Shown here: positions 48,276 through 58,300 of the stretch, one piece after another
How positions within the stretch are numbered: position 1 is the stretch's first letter
How the letters are laid out: each line of letters begins with the position of its first letter
From: Lysobacter oculi
GTDB taxonomy: Bacteria; Pseudomonadota; Gammaproteobacteria; Xanthomonadales; Xanthomonadaceae
Assembly (NCBI RefSeq): GCF_003293695.1
Contig: NZ_CP029556.1
Coordinates: 2,180,001 to 2,244,000 of the forward strand
DNA: 64,000 bases
Direction of reading: 5' to 3'
The notes under the pieces: model-generated
Told to the model about the DNA's origin: nothing
Database searches by the model: none
The model's input: the letters and a program-made list of their open reading frames with translations, nothing else
Position numbers and translations under genes: made by a program

Positions 48276-49193
48276 TCAGGCCTCGATGCGGTGCGACTGC
48301 GGGGCCGGTGCCGGCTCCGGCGCGGCCTCGTCACCGAAGGTGTCGCGCCAGATCAGGTAACCGCCGCCGCAGACCACCACCAGCACGGCGGTGATGAAGG
48401 CGAACGTGAGCAGCATCCCCAGCAATACCGCGAGCGGCGCGAACAGCTTGCCGATCACCAGCAGCACCACGCTGCCGACCACCGACAGCACCAGCCCGGC
48501 CACCATCACCGCGCCGAAGAACAGCACGGCGGCCAGCAGGTTGGGCCCGAGGTTGCGCAGCGCCGCGCGGGCGGCGGCGAACACCGATGCACCGAAGCGC
48601 GCGCCCGACAGCGCCACCAGCGCGATGCCGAGCAGCAGCACCGTGGTGGTGAAGTAGTTGAAGGCGATCTGCCACAGGAACAGCAGGCCCGGATGCGCCG
48701 GCGCGGGCAGCGGTGCCGGCTGCTGCTGTTGCACGATGGCGTTGACCGCCTCGTTGTAGGCGGCCATGTAGTCGCTGCCGGCCAGCTGGCTGGTAATCAG
48801 CGTGCCGAGCGCCATCACGCCGATCTGCAGGCTGCCGAACGCGGCGAGCCGGCCGGCATGGCCGCTGCGGAACGGCGCGAACAGGTCGCGGGCGTGGACC
48901 GGGCGGCCGGCCTCGGTTTCGCGGATCACGTGCATCAGGCCGCCGATCAGCACCGGCACCAGCATGAACACCGCGACCAGGGTCAGCAGCATCATCGCCA
49001 GCGCCGCGGTGCCGGGCGTGCCGCCGGCGCTGAGCAGGCCGGCCAGCAGGCTGCCGCCCGACGCCAGCATGGTCAGCGTGCCGACCATCAGCAGTGCCGC
49101 GCCGAACACCGCGCGCGGATTGCGCACGCCCAGGTTCACCGCCTGCAGGAACCAGGCCCAGGCGCGGGACAGCGGAAGCGAACGGATCTGCAT
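48276..49193 (-). CDS. Polytopic membrane protein, BPSS1780-like
   Basis: A 305-residue inner-membrane protein with about six transmembrane helices arranged in three pairs (about 25-60, 65-90, 110-140, 165-190, 210-245, 250-280). The HARDLFAPF segment is reminiscent of BPSS1780/DUF2189-like membrane proteins. No catalytic motif is seen and function is unknown. The stop is only 4 nt from that of the convergent RDD gene. A TAGCGT box about 28 nt upstream of the ATG is a possible promoter. Confidence 0.7.
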   Translation of the reverse strand: MQIRSLPLSRAWAWFLQAVNLGVRNPRAVFGAALLMVGTLTMLASGGSLLAGLLSAGGTPGTAALAMMLLTLVAVFMLVPVLIGGLMHVIRETEAGRPVHARDLFAPFRSGHAGRLAAFGSLQIGVMALGTLITSQLAGSDYMAAYNEAVNAIVQQQQPAPLPAPAHPGLLFLWQIAFNYFTTTVLLLGIALVALSGARFGASVFAAARAALRNLGPNLLAAVLFFGAVMVAGLVLSVVGSVVLLVIGKLFAPLAVLLGMLLTFAFITAVLVVVCGGGYLIWRDTFGDEAAPEPAPAPQSHRIEA

Positions 49194-49223
49194 CGGGGGA
49201 CTCGGTGGGGCGGCGGGAGGACG

Positions 49224-49946
49224 CTAGGCGATGGCGCGTGAAGCGCGCCGCACGAATTGTCGCAGGATGCCGCGCGCGATGGGCGTGGCCCGCACCGCGC
49301 GCAGACGGGCGGCCGGGTCGGCGCCCTCGGCGGCGAGCGCTTCGCTGCGGGCACGCAGATAGCCGTGCATATGCCGCGCCGAGAACTCCGGATGGAACTG
49401 CACACCCCAGGCGGCATCGCGGAAACGCAGCGCGGCGTGGCGGTCCTGCGCGGTGGTGGCCAGCACCGCGGCACCGGCGGGCGGCGACAGCACCGTCTGC
49501 AGATGGGTGGACTGGACCAGGAAGGACGCGGGCAGGTCGGCGAACAGCGGGTCGGTCGATGCGGCTCCGGTGACGTGTGCCTCGACCGTGCCCATCTCGC
49601 GGCCGGCCGGGTTGTCGCCGACTTCGCCGCCGAGCGCATGCGCGATCAGCTGGTGGCCGTAGCAGATGCCGAAGGCCGGCGTGCCGCCTTCGATGGCATC
49701 GCGCAGCCATGCGGCGGTGGCTTCGCTCCAGGGCAGGCGGTCGCTGACCATCGCGCCGGATCCGGTCACGATCACCCCGGCGTAGGGGCGCGGAGAAGGC
49801 GGCATCGCGCCCGATTCGACATCCACCACCTCCGCCTCGTCCGGACGCAGGCCGGCGGCCACGCGGATCCAGTGCGGAAAGCCGCCACGCCGCCGCATCA
49901 TCGCCACCGGGGTGCCGGTCTGCAGGATCAGGAAGGGCAACGACAT
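49224..49946 (-). CDS. Class I glutamine amidotransferase-like protein
   Basis: A 240-residue stand-alone class I amidotransferase. The nucleophile C95 is in GICYGHQL, and the His/Glu pair lies in QFHPEFS near residue 190. It matches the GMP-synthase-like amidotransferase family in which no synthetase domain is attached. Possible roles include gamma-glutamyl hydrolysis (PuuD-like), but the substrate is not clear. It is divergent from glyQ across a short region with overlapping -10-like boxes. Confidence 0.88.
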   Translation of the reverse strand: MSLPFLILQTGTPVAMMRRRGGFPHWIRVAAGLRPDEAEVVDVESGAMPPSPRPYAGVIVTGSGAMVSDRLPWSEATAAWLRDAIEGGTPAFGICYGHQLIAHALGGEVGDNPAGREMGTVEAHVTGAASTDPLFADLPASFLVQSTHLQTVLSPPAGAAVLATTAQDRHAALRFRDAAWGVQFHPEFSARHMHGYLRARSEALAAEGADPAARLRAVRATPIARGILRQFVRRASRAIA

Positions 49947-49977
49947 CGACGAGCATCCAGGTGGGGCGATAGCGCCA

Positions 49978-49988
49978 CTTATACTAAG
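49978..49988. promoter_or_regulatory. Overlapping divergent -10 elements, amidotransferase/glyQ
   Basis: TATACT (plus, 49980-49985, 27 nt before glyQ) and TATAAG (minus, 49983-49978, 31 nt before the amidotransferase) share an inverted CTTA...TAAG core. Confidence 0.45.
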
Positions 49989-50002
49989 GAAATCGAATTT
50001 CC
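49988..50002 (+). promoter_or_regulatory. Palindrome in the glyQ leader
   Basis: GGAAAT-CGA-ATTTCC, 6-bp arms, starting 3 nt after the -10 box and ending 10 nt before the glyQ ATG. It could be an operator or a small leader hairpin. Confidence 0.35.
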
Positions 50003-50012
50003 GGCCATCGCG

Positions 50013-50942
50013 ATGCCCGCCGAACGCGTCAACATCACCTTCCAGGGACTGATCCAGCGCCTCAACGCCTACTGGGGCGGGCAGGGCTGCGTGCTGATCC
50101 AGCCGCTCGACCTCGAGGTCGGCGCCGGCACGTTCCATCCCGCCACCTTCCTGCGCGCGCTCGGGCCGGAGCCGTGGAACGCCGCCTACGTGCAGCCTTC
50201 GCGCCGCCCGACCGATGGCCGCTACGGCGAGAACCCCAACCGCCTGCAGCGCTACTACCAGTACCAGGTGGTGATGAAGCCGTCGCCGGACAACATCGTC
50301 GAGCTGTATTTCGACTCGCTGAAATCGCTCGGCGTCGATCCCGAAGTACACGACCTGCGCCTGGTCGAGGACAACTGGGAGTCGCCGACGCTCGGCGCCT
50401 GGGGCCTGGGCTGGGAAGTCTGGTTGAACGGCATGGAAGTCACCCAGTTCACCTGGTTCCAGCAGGCCGGCGGGCTGGAGTGCCGGCCGGTGCTGGGCGA
50501 GATCACCTACGGTCTTGAGCGCCTGTGCATGTACCTGCAGAACGTGGACAACGTGTTCGACCTGGTCTGGACCTACGGGCCGGACGGCACGCCGGTGCAT
50601 TACCGCGACGTTTACCACCAGAACGAAGTCGAGCAATCCGCCTACAACTTCGAGCATGCCGATGTGGATGAACTGTTCCACCGCTTCGATGCCTGCGAGC
50701 GCGAGGCGCTGAAGCTGGTCGAAGTGGGCCTGCCGCTGCCCGCTTACGAACAGGTGATGAAGGCCTCGCACAGTTTCAATCTGCTCGACGCCCGCCGAGC
50801 AATTTCGGTGACCGAACGCCAGCGCTACATCCTGCGCGTGCGCAACCTGTCGCGCGCGGTGGCGGAAAGCTATTACGCGCAGCGCGAGAAGCTGGGCTTT
50901 CCGGGTTTGAAAAACGCCGGCGCGAAGCAGGAGGCCGCGTGA
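50013..50942 (+). CDS. glyQ: Glycyl-tRNA synthetase alpha subunit
   Basis: A 309-residue class II synthetase catalytic subunit. [52 protein letters not shown] sequence at the start, [16 protein letters not shown] (motif 2 area) and [19 protein letters not shown] (motif 3) are all standard. It charges tRNA-Gly as an alpha2beta2 enzyme with GlyS. The start at 50013 keeps the N-terminal VNITFQGLI; longer frames are not conserved. It shares one base (TGATG) with glyS. Confidence 0.97.
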   Translation: MPAERVNITFQGLIQRLNAYWGGQGCVLIQPLDLEVGAGTFHPATFLRALGPEPWNAAYVQPSRRPTDGRYGENPNRLQRYYQYQVVMKPSPDNIVELYFDSLKSLGVDPEVHDLRLVEDNWESPTLGAWGLGWEVWLNGMEVTQFTWFQQAGGLECRPVLGEITYGLERLCMYLQNVDNVFDLVWTYGPDGTPVHYRDVYHQNEVEQSAYNFEHADVDELFHRFDACEREALKLVEVGLPLPAYEQVMKASHSFNLLDARRAISVTERQRYILRVRNLSRAVAESYYAQREKLGFPGLKNAGAKQEAA

Positions 50943-53017
50943 TGTCGAACGTGAACATGCAGCCGTTGCTGATCGAACTGGGCACCGACGAACTGCCGGT
51001 CAAGGCGCTGCCGGGGCTGGCGCAGGCGTTCTTCGACGGCATCGTCGGCGGGCTGGAAAAACGCGGCATCGCGCTCGACGCGACCGGCGCCAAGCCGCTG
51101 TACACGCCGCGCCGCCTGGCCGTGCTGCTGCCGGGCGTCGCCACCGAGCAGCCCGAGCAGAAGAGCGAGGTGCTCGGCCCTTACCTCAACATCGCGCTGG
51201 ATGCGAACGGTGCGCCGACCAAGGCGCTGGAAGGTTTCGCGGCCAAGGCCGGCATCGACTGGACGCAGCTGGAAAAGACCAGCGACGCCAAGGGCGAGCG
51301 CTTCGTCCACCGCAGCGTGAAGCCGGGCGTGGCGACGCGCGGGCTGCTGGCCGAGATCGTGGCCGAGGCGATCGCCGCGATGCCGATCCCCAAGCCGATG
51401 CGCTGGGGCGCGCATACGTACGCGTTCGCGCGGCCGGTGCACTGGCTGGTGATGCTGCTGGGTGATGACGTCGCGCCGGGCGCGGTGATGGAGATCGACG
51501 CCGGGCGTGTCTCGCGCGGGCATCGCTTCATGCAGGCGGGCGAAGTGGTGATTTCGTCGCCTGCCGCCTATGTCGATGCGCTGCGTGCGGCGAAGGTGCT
51601 GGTCGATCCCGACGAACGCCGCGCGCGCATCGTCGAACAGGCCGAGGCCGCCGCCCGCGAGGTGGACGGCATCGTGCGCATCGACCAGTCGCTGCTGGAA
51701 GAAGTCAACGGCCTCAACGAATGGCCGGTGGCGGTGCGCTGCACGTTCGAGCGCGAGTTCCTGCAGGTGCCGCAGGAAGCGCTGATCTCCACCATGGAGG
51801 CGAACCAGAAATTCTTCCCGGTGCTGACCGCCGAGCATCGTCTCAGCGAGCATTTCATCGGCACCAGCAACATCGAGTCGAAGGACGTGGCGCAGGTGCG
51901 CAAGGGCTACGAGCGGGTCATCCGCCCGCGCTTCGCCGACGCGCGCTTCTTCTACGAGGAAGACCTGAAGCAGGGCCTGGATTCGATGAACGCCGGCCTG
52001 GCCACGGTGAAGTACCAGGACAAGCTGGGCAGCATGGCCGACAAGGTCGCGCGCGTCGCCGCGCTGGCCCAAGCCATCGCGCCGCAGGTGGGCGTGGACG
52101 CGGCGCTGGCGCGTCGTGCCGCCGGGCTGTCGAAGGCCGACCTGCAGTCGCGCATGGTCAACGAGTTTCCGGAGCTGCAGGGCATCGCCGGCCGCTACTA
52201 CGCCGGTGCGATGGGCGAGCCCGGCGAAGTGTCCGCCGCGATCGACGAAGGCTGGATGCCGCGCAACGCCAGCGACGACATCGCACCGTCGAAGCTGGGT
52301 CAGGTGCTGGCGATCTCCGAACGCCTGGACACGCTCGCGGGTGGTTTCGCCGCGGGCCTGAAGCCGACCGGCAACAAGGATCCGTTCGCGCTGCGGCGGA
52401 ATGCGTTGGGCCTGGCGCGGACGGTGATTGAGGGGGGCATCGACATCGACTTGCCGGCTTGGCTGCAACAGGCCGGTGCCGCGCTGCCGGTCACCGCGAG
52501 TGATGCGGGCGAACTGCAGGACTTCATCCTCGACCGCCTGCGCAGCTGGTACGAAGACCGTGGCTTCAACGCGCAGCAGTTCGATGCGGTCGCCGCGCTG
52601 CGTCCGGCGTCGTTGACCGACTTCGATGCGCGCCTCAACGCGCTCGGTGCCTTCGCGAAACTGCCCGAAGCGGCCGCGCTCGCCGCCGCCAACAAGCGCG
52701 CCCGCAACATCCTCAGGAAAGCCGAAGGTGACGTGCCGGCGGCGGTCGAACCCGCGTTGTTCGCCGAAGACGCCGAACGCGCGCTGGCCGATGCGCTGCA
52801 CGCCGCGCTCGCCGATACCGATGCCACGCTGGCCGCCCGCGATTACGTCGCGGTGCTGACCCGGCTGGCCGCGCTGCGCCCGAGCGTGGATGCGTTCTTC
52901 GACCAGGTGATGGTGAATGCCGAAGACCCCGAGGTGCGCGGCAACCGCCTCGCGCTGCTGAAGAAACTGGCCGACCGGCTCGGTGCCGTGGCGGCGATCG
53001 AGCACCTGAGCGCCTGA
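50942..53017 (+). CDS. glyS: Glycyl-tRNA synthetase beta subunit
   Basis: A 691-residue beta subunit that carries the tRNA-binding and anticodon-reading domains. It begins [18 protein letters not shown] and contains PKPMRWG and [20 protein letters not shown] with the GlyS-type HD-like region ([13 protein letters not shown]) and a DALR-like C-terminal domain. Length is normal. The ATG at 50942 overlaps the glyQ stop. The Pyr_excise gene starts 3 nt after its stop. Confidence 0.97.
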   Translation: MSNVNMQPLLIELGTDELPVKALPGLAQAFFDGIVGGLEKRGIALDATGAKPLYTPRRLAVLLPGVATEQPEQKSEVLGPYLNIALDANGAPTKALEGFAAKAGIDWTQLEKTSDAKGERFVHRSVKPGVATRGLLAEIVAEAIAAMPIPKPMRWGAHTYAFARPVHWLVMLLGDDVAPGAVMEIDAGRVSRGHRFMQAGEVVISSPAAYVDALRAAKVLVDPDERRARIVEQAEAAAREVDGIVRIDQSLLEEVNGLNEWPVAVRCTFEREFLQVPQEALISTMEANQKFFPVLTAEHRLSEHFIGTSNIESKDVAQVRKGYERVIRPRFADARFFYEEDLKQGLDSMNAGLATVKYQDKLGSMADKVARVAALAQAIAPQVGVDAALARRAAGLSKADLQSRMVNEFPELQGIAGRYYAGAMGEPGEVSAAIDEGWMPRNASDDIAPSKLGQVLAISERLDTLAGGFAAGLKPTGNKDPFALRRNALGLARTVIEGGIDIDLPAWLQQAGAALPVTASDAGELQDFILDRLRSWYEDRGFNAQQFDAVAALRPASLTDFDARLNALGAFAKLPEAAALAAANKRARNILRKAEGDVPAAVEPALFAEDAERALADALHAALADTDATLAARDYVAVLTRLAALRPSVDAFFDQVMVNAEDPEVRGNRLALLKKLADRLGAVAAIEHLSA

Positions 53018-53020
53018 GCC

Positions 53021-53446
53021 ATGCGGCTCTGGTCCGTGCACCCGCGCCACCTCGACCCGCAGGGGCTGGTGGCGTTGTGGCGCGAAGGCCTGCTCGCCCG
53101 CAAGGTGCTGCACGGCCAGACCAGGGGCTATCGTCACCATCCGCAGTTGCAGCGCTTCCAGGCGCATGCCGCACCGCTCGATGCCATCGACGCCTACCTG
53201 CACGCGGTGGTCGATGAAGCCGATGCGCGTGGCTACCGCTTCGACCGCAGCAAGCTCGCGACACGCATCGACGCCGAAGCCATCGATGTGACCAGCGGCC
53301 AGCTCGATTTCGAGCGTGGCCACCTGCTGGCGAAACTGGCGGTGCGCAATCCGGCGCTGCACCGGCAGTGGCGCGATGTGGATATCGACATCCACCCGCT
53401 GTTCCGGCGCGTGCCCGGCCCGGTCGCCGCGTGGGAGCGGCCCTGA
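53021..53446 (+). CDS. Pyrimidine dimer DNA glycosylase/endonuclease V-family protein
   Basis: A 141-residue protein of the Pyr_excise family. It opens with RLWSVHPRHLDPQGLVALWREGLLARKVL, typical of the bacterial members, and ends with VRNPALHRQWRDV and IHPLF. Phage T4 endonuclease V nicks DNA at UV dimers, but these bacterial proteins are distant from it and the activity is assumed by family name only. It is directly downstream of glyS (3 nt gap) and probably on the same transcript. Confidence 0.85.
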   Translation: MRLWSVHPRHLDPQGLVALWREGLLARKVLHGQTRGYRHHPQLQRFQAHAAPLDAIDAYLHAVVDEADARGYRFDRSKLATRIDAEAIDVTSGQLDFERGHLLAKLAVRNPALHRQWRDVDIDIHPLFRRVPGPVAAWERP

Positions 53447-53518
53447 GCCAGCGGGCCTTGCACATACCGGTGCGCGGCGGGTTAAGCCCGCGTCATCGGT
53501 AGGCAGGGTGGCCACGGT

Positions 53519-53524
53519 TATCCT
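53519..53524 (+). promoter_or_regulatory. -10 element of tamA
   Basis: TATCCT, 6 nt before the ATG at 53531; leaderless arrangement. Confidence 0.55.
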
Positions 53525-53530
53525 TGCCCG

Positions 53531-55309
53531 ATGACGTTCCCCCGCCTCGTTATCGCGCTGTCATGCGCGCTCATTCCGTTGTCCGCGCAGGCGGAAAAGA
53601 TCAGCCGCGTCGATATCCACGGGCTGGACGAGGCGATGGCCGAGAACGTGCGGGTCAACCTGTCGCTGGAGGATTCGCTCGACAAGACCATCACCGTGCG
53701 CCGCCTCGACTACCTGCTGGAGACCGCGCAGGACGAGGCGCGCGAGGCGCTTGAACCCTTCGGCCACTACTCGCCCACGGTCAACGTGCGTCAGTCGGGC
53801 GATGCGAACGCGCTGGTGGTGACGCTCGACATCGACCCCGGTGCGCCGGTGCGCGTGCGCCGCGAGGACGTGCGGATCAGCAACGAAGGCGGCGACGACC
53901 GCTACATGAAGGAAGAACTGGCCGCCTTCGCGCCGAAGCCGGGCGAAGTCTTCACCCATCCCGAATACGAGGCGAGCAAGGCCCGGATCACCCGCCGCCT
54001 GGCCGAGCGTGGTTATTTCGATGCCGACTTCACTGCGCGCCGGGTCGAGGTGACGCGCGCGGAAAACGCCGCCGACATCGACCTGGCCTGGGACAGCGGG
54101 CTGCGCTACGACATGGGGGAAGTGAGCTTCGTGCAGGCGCCGAAGGAGATCATCGACCCGGGCCTGCTGGAGAAGCTCATCTACTGGCAGGAAGGTGAGT
54201 ACTACCACCAGGGCCGCCTCGACCGCCTGCGCAAATCGCTGGTGTCGCTGGACTATTTCTCGCGCATCGACATCGACCCCAGGCCGCAGGACGCGGTGGA
54301 CTACCTGGTGCCGGTCACGGTGACGCTGACGCCGGCCAAGCGCAGCGTCTACAACCTGGGCCTGTCGTTCGGCACCGACAGCGGCGCCGGTTTCACCGCC
54401 GGCATGGAGCGGCGTTACCTCAACCGCCGTGGGCACAAGGCGCTGGCGCAGCTGGACTGGGCGCAGAAGCGCAAGACGCTGACCCTGCAGTACCGCGTGC
54501 CGGCGTTCCGCTGGCTGGATGGCTGGTACACCGGCAGCCTGCAGGCCGCCGACGAGCAGAACGATTACATCGACACGCGCCGGCTGGAGTTCGTGGCCAG
54601 CCGCAGCGGCGAGATCAACCGCTACCTGACCGCGATCGCCTCGCTGCACGCGCTGCGCGAACGCTGGGCCTACGAGGTGGATGGCAACGGCAGCGGTGAG
54701 CCGCTCTACAACTACGCCACCTACACCTATCCGTCGTTGCGCGCGGAATATATCGATGCCGATGACCGGCTGTTCCCGCGCGATGGCCGTGGCGCGACGC
54801 TGATGCTGCGCGGTGGCGTGGCAGGCGCCGGCTCCGATGCCAACTTCGCGCAGCTGCATGCGGGCGTGCGCTGGTTCAAGGGCCTGGGCAAACGCAACCG
54901 GCTGCTGGTGCGCGGCGAAGTGGGCCACACCTGGACCGATTCGCTGGTGGACATCCCGCCGAGCCTGCGCTTCTACGCCGGTGGCGACCGCAGCATCCGC
55001 GGCTATGGCTGGCGCGAAGTCGGGCCGCGCATCGACGGCAGCGACCGTGGCCGCATGTATGCGATCGGCGCCAAGAACGTGGTGACCGGCAGCGTGGAAT
55101 TCGAGCGCTACTTCACCCCGACCTGGGGCGCGGCGGTCTTCGTCGACAGCGGCAGCGCGTTCAACAACCGCCCCGACTGGCGCACTGGCGTGGGCATCGG
55201 CGCGCGCTGGAAATCGCCGGTCGGGCCGATCCGCATCGACATCGCACGCGGGCTGGACCAGCCGGATTCGTCCTTCCAGCTCTACATCGGGCTGGGGGCT
55301 GACCTGTGA
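53531..55309 (+). CDS. tamA: Outer-membrane assembly factor TamA
   Basis: A 592-residue BamA/TamA-type Omp85 protein. Signal peptide (VIALSCALIPLSAQAEK), three POTRA domains (about 22-260), and a 16-strand barrel from about 270. The barrel carries the lid motif RFYAGGDRSIRGYG (VRGF-like) near residue 480, and the protein ends in IGLGADL. With TamB it moves autotransporters and possibly phospholipids across the periplasm. Its stop overlaps the tamB GTG start by 4 nt (GTGA). Confidence 0.95.
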   Translation: MTFPRLVIALSCALIPLSAQAEKISRVDIHGLDEAMAENVRVNLSLEDSLDKTITVRRLDYLLETAQDEAREALEPFGHYSPTVNVRQSGDANALVVTLDIDPGAPVRVRREDVRISNEGGDDRYMKEELAAFAPKPGEVFTHPEYEASKARITRRLAERGYFDADFTARRVEVTRAENAADIDLAWDSGLRYDMGEVSFVQAPKEIIDPGLLEKLIYWQEGEYYHQGRLDRLRKSLVSLDYFSRIDIDPRPQDAVDYLVPVTVTLTPAKRSVYNLGLSFGTDSGAGFTAGMERRYLNRRGHKALAQLDWAQKRKTLTLQYRVPAFRWLDGWYTGSLQAADEQNDYIDTRRLEFVASRSGEINRYLTAIASLHALRERWAYEVDGNGSGEPLYNYATYTYPSLRAEYIDADDRLFPRDGRGATLMLRGGVAGAGSDANFAQLHAGVRWFKGLGKRNRLLVRGEVGHTWTDSLVDIPPSLRFYAGGDRSIRGYGWREVGPRIDGSDRGRMYAIGAKNVVTGSVEFERYFTPTWGAAVFVDSGSAFNNRPDWRTGVGIGARWKSPVGPIRIDIARGLDQPDSSFQLYIGLGADL

Positions 55310-58300
55310 GCCGTCGCGGCGGCCCGCGCCCGGACTGGCGCGCACGCTACGCGCGTTATCGCCGCTACGGGCTGGACCCGCTGCCGGATGACGCCACGCC
55401 CGAACAGCGCGAGGAACGCCTCGCGGAGTTGAAGAAGCTGCGTCGCCGCCGCCAGCGCAAGGTGGCATGGCGAAGCGGTATCGGCACGCTGCTGCTCACG
55501 GCGTTGGTCGCCGTGCTGCTGTGGTGGCTCTTGACCACCATCGGCGGGCGCAACGTGCTGCTGGCACGCATCGTCGCCGCGCTGCCGGCGAACGCATCGC
55601 TCAGCTGGAAGTCCGCCGAAGGCCCGGCCAAGGGGCCGCTCAGCCTGCACGGCGTGCGCTTCACCTGGGCGACGTGCGCGGATGTGGACCGCCCGGTCAA
55701 CGCGCCCTTCGCCAGTTGCAAGGAGCGTCGCGACACCGTGTTCACCGCCGACACGGTGACGCTGGACCCGAGCGTGCGCCCGCTGCTCGGCCGCAAGCTG
55801 CGGCTGGACGCGCTCGACATCCGCAATGCCACGCTCGACCTGGCGAAGGACGACAAGCCGTTCGAACTGCCGAAGTGGCCGGAGGTGCTGCCGCGCATCG
55901 AACCGCCGCTGGCGATCGAAGCCGATGCGATCCGCATCGATGGCCTGAAAGTGAGCAATGCCGGCGAGCCGAGCATCGACATCCAGCAATTGCGTGGCGG
56001 GCTGCGTGCGGAATCCGGCCGCCTGGTGCTGGAGGAAATCGACGTGCGCAGCGACCGTGGCCACTTCCACGCCGACGGCTCGTACGTGTCGCGCGACAAC
56101 TACGCGACCGACCTCACCGCCACCGCGATCTTTCCGGCGCCGGCGGGACAGACCGCGGGCCGGCTCGGGCTGATCGCGCGCGGCAACCTGGACACGATGG
56201 ATGTGTTCGTTGGTGGTCGCGCGCCGGCGCCGCTGCGCGCCACGCTCACCCTGCGCCCGCCGACGCGCGGCACGAGCGAGGACAACGCGCGCTGGACGCT
56301 GCGCGCGAAGAGTGACGGCCTGGACCCGGCGGTGTTCACCGGCGAGCGCGGTGGCGAGCCGATGCTGTTCGATGCGAATGGCGAAGGCGTGGGCGGAAGT
56401 GGCACCCTGCGCGGCGAATGGCGGCAGGGCGACAACCGCATCGTGGTGCAGCCGTCGAAACTGCGGCTGCAGGACCAGACCCTGCACGCGCAACCGCTGG
56501 TGGTGGATGTGCTCGGTGGCCGGGTCACGCTCAACGGCAGCGGCACCTTCAAGCAGGACGTCGCGCGTTTCCGCTTCGCGGCGAATGCGCGCGGGCTGCG
56601 CTGGAGCGATGCGCAGGGCCAGGCGCAGGTGGCCGGCGATGGTGACTTCGGCGTGGCCGGTACGCGCGAGCAGTGGGCGGTCATCGGCGAGGCCAAGCTG
56701 CTCCGCGGCACCCAGCGTGCGGATGTGGCGCTCGACGGTGCCGGCGATGCGCGCGGCCTGACCATCAAGGCCCTGCGCGCGGTGATGCCGGAAGGCCGGC
56801 TCGACGCCACTGGCCGCATCGACATCAACCCGTCCACGCAATGGAAGCTGGATGCACGGCTGGCCGGTTTCGATCCCGGCTATTTCCTGCCCGATTGGCC
56901 GGGCGCGGTGAACGGGCGCATCAACACCCATGGCGGCATCGATGCACGCAACCGCATCAGCGCCGACGTCGATGTGCGCGATCTCGGTGGCCGCCTGCGC
57001 GGGCGTGCGCTCGGCGGGCGCGGCAGCCTGCAGGTGCGCGGCGAGGAATATTCGGGCGATGTCGCGTTGACGCTTGGCGCAAGCCGGCTGGACGCGAAGG
57101 GCCGGATCGGCCAGCGCATCGATATCGACGCGAAGTTCAGCCCGCTGCAGTTGAACGACTTGCTGCCCTCGGCGACCGGCGTGTTGAACGGCAGCGTGCA
57201 GCTGCGCGGGCCGCGCAACGCCTTCGACATCGACGCGGATATCGCCGGCCGTGACCTGCGCTATGGCGATTACCGCGCGGCGCAGCTGACCGCGCGCGGC
57301 CGGCTGCCGTGGCAGGGCGGCGGTGGTGACCTGCGCATCGATGCACGCGGCATCCAGGCCGGCCTCGCCTTCGACACCTTGCAGGCACACGCGACGGGCG
57401 CGATGGAAAACCTGCGGCTGGACGCGCAGGCCGGCGGAGCGATGGGTGCGCTGCGGCTCAACGGCACCGCGCTGCGACGCGGGCAGGACTGGTCGGGGCA
57501 GCTGGCCACGTTCGATTTCGATCCGCCGAAGGGCGCGAGCTGGCGGCTGCAGGCGCCGATCGGTTACGCGCAGCGCGGTGGTGCGTGGACGCTGACGCAG
57601 GGCTGTTTCGCGTCGAGCGGCGGAGGCCAGCTGTGCGCGGGCGGGCAATGGCCGGGGCGCGGGCTCGACATCCGTGGCAACGGTCTGCCGCTGGCGCTGG
57701 TCACGCCGTGGCTGCCGCCGCGCGAGGACGGCAAGGTGTGGATGCTGGATGGCAGTGCCGATATCGACGCCCATGTGCGCCCGGTCGGCAACAGCTGGGC
57801 CGGCACCGCGCAATTGCGCTCGGGTGCGGGCGGCCTGCAGCTGGGCGACAAGCGCACCGATGGCCTGCTCAGCTATCGCGCGCTGGTGCTGGATGCGCGC
57901 TTCGACCCGCAACGCATCAACGCCACGCTCGACACCGGCATCAGCGGCGATGGCCGGATTAAGGCGCGGGTCGATACCGGCTGGGACGAATTCGCGCCGC
58001 TGGCCGGCAGCATCGACCTCGACATGAACGACCTGTCGTGGCTGGAAGCCTTCGTGCCCGATCTGGTCGATCCGCGCGGCACGGTCGATGGCGTCATCAC
58101 CCTGTCCGGCACGCGCGGCAATCCGGCGATCGGCGGCAACGCGCAGCTGCTCAACCTGCGCGCCGAAGTACCCGCATACGGCCTGGTGCTGACGCAGGGC
58201 AACCTGTCGCTGCGCGCGCAGGCGGATGGCAACGCGCGGCTGTCCGGCAGCGTGCGGTCGGGCGACGGCATCCTCAACATCGATGGCACGCTGGGCTGGC

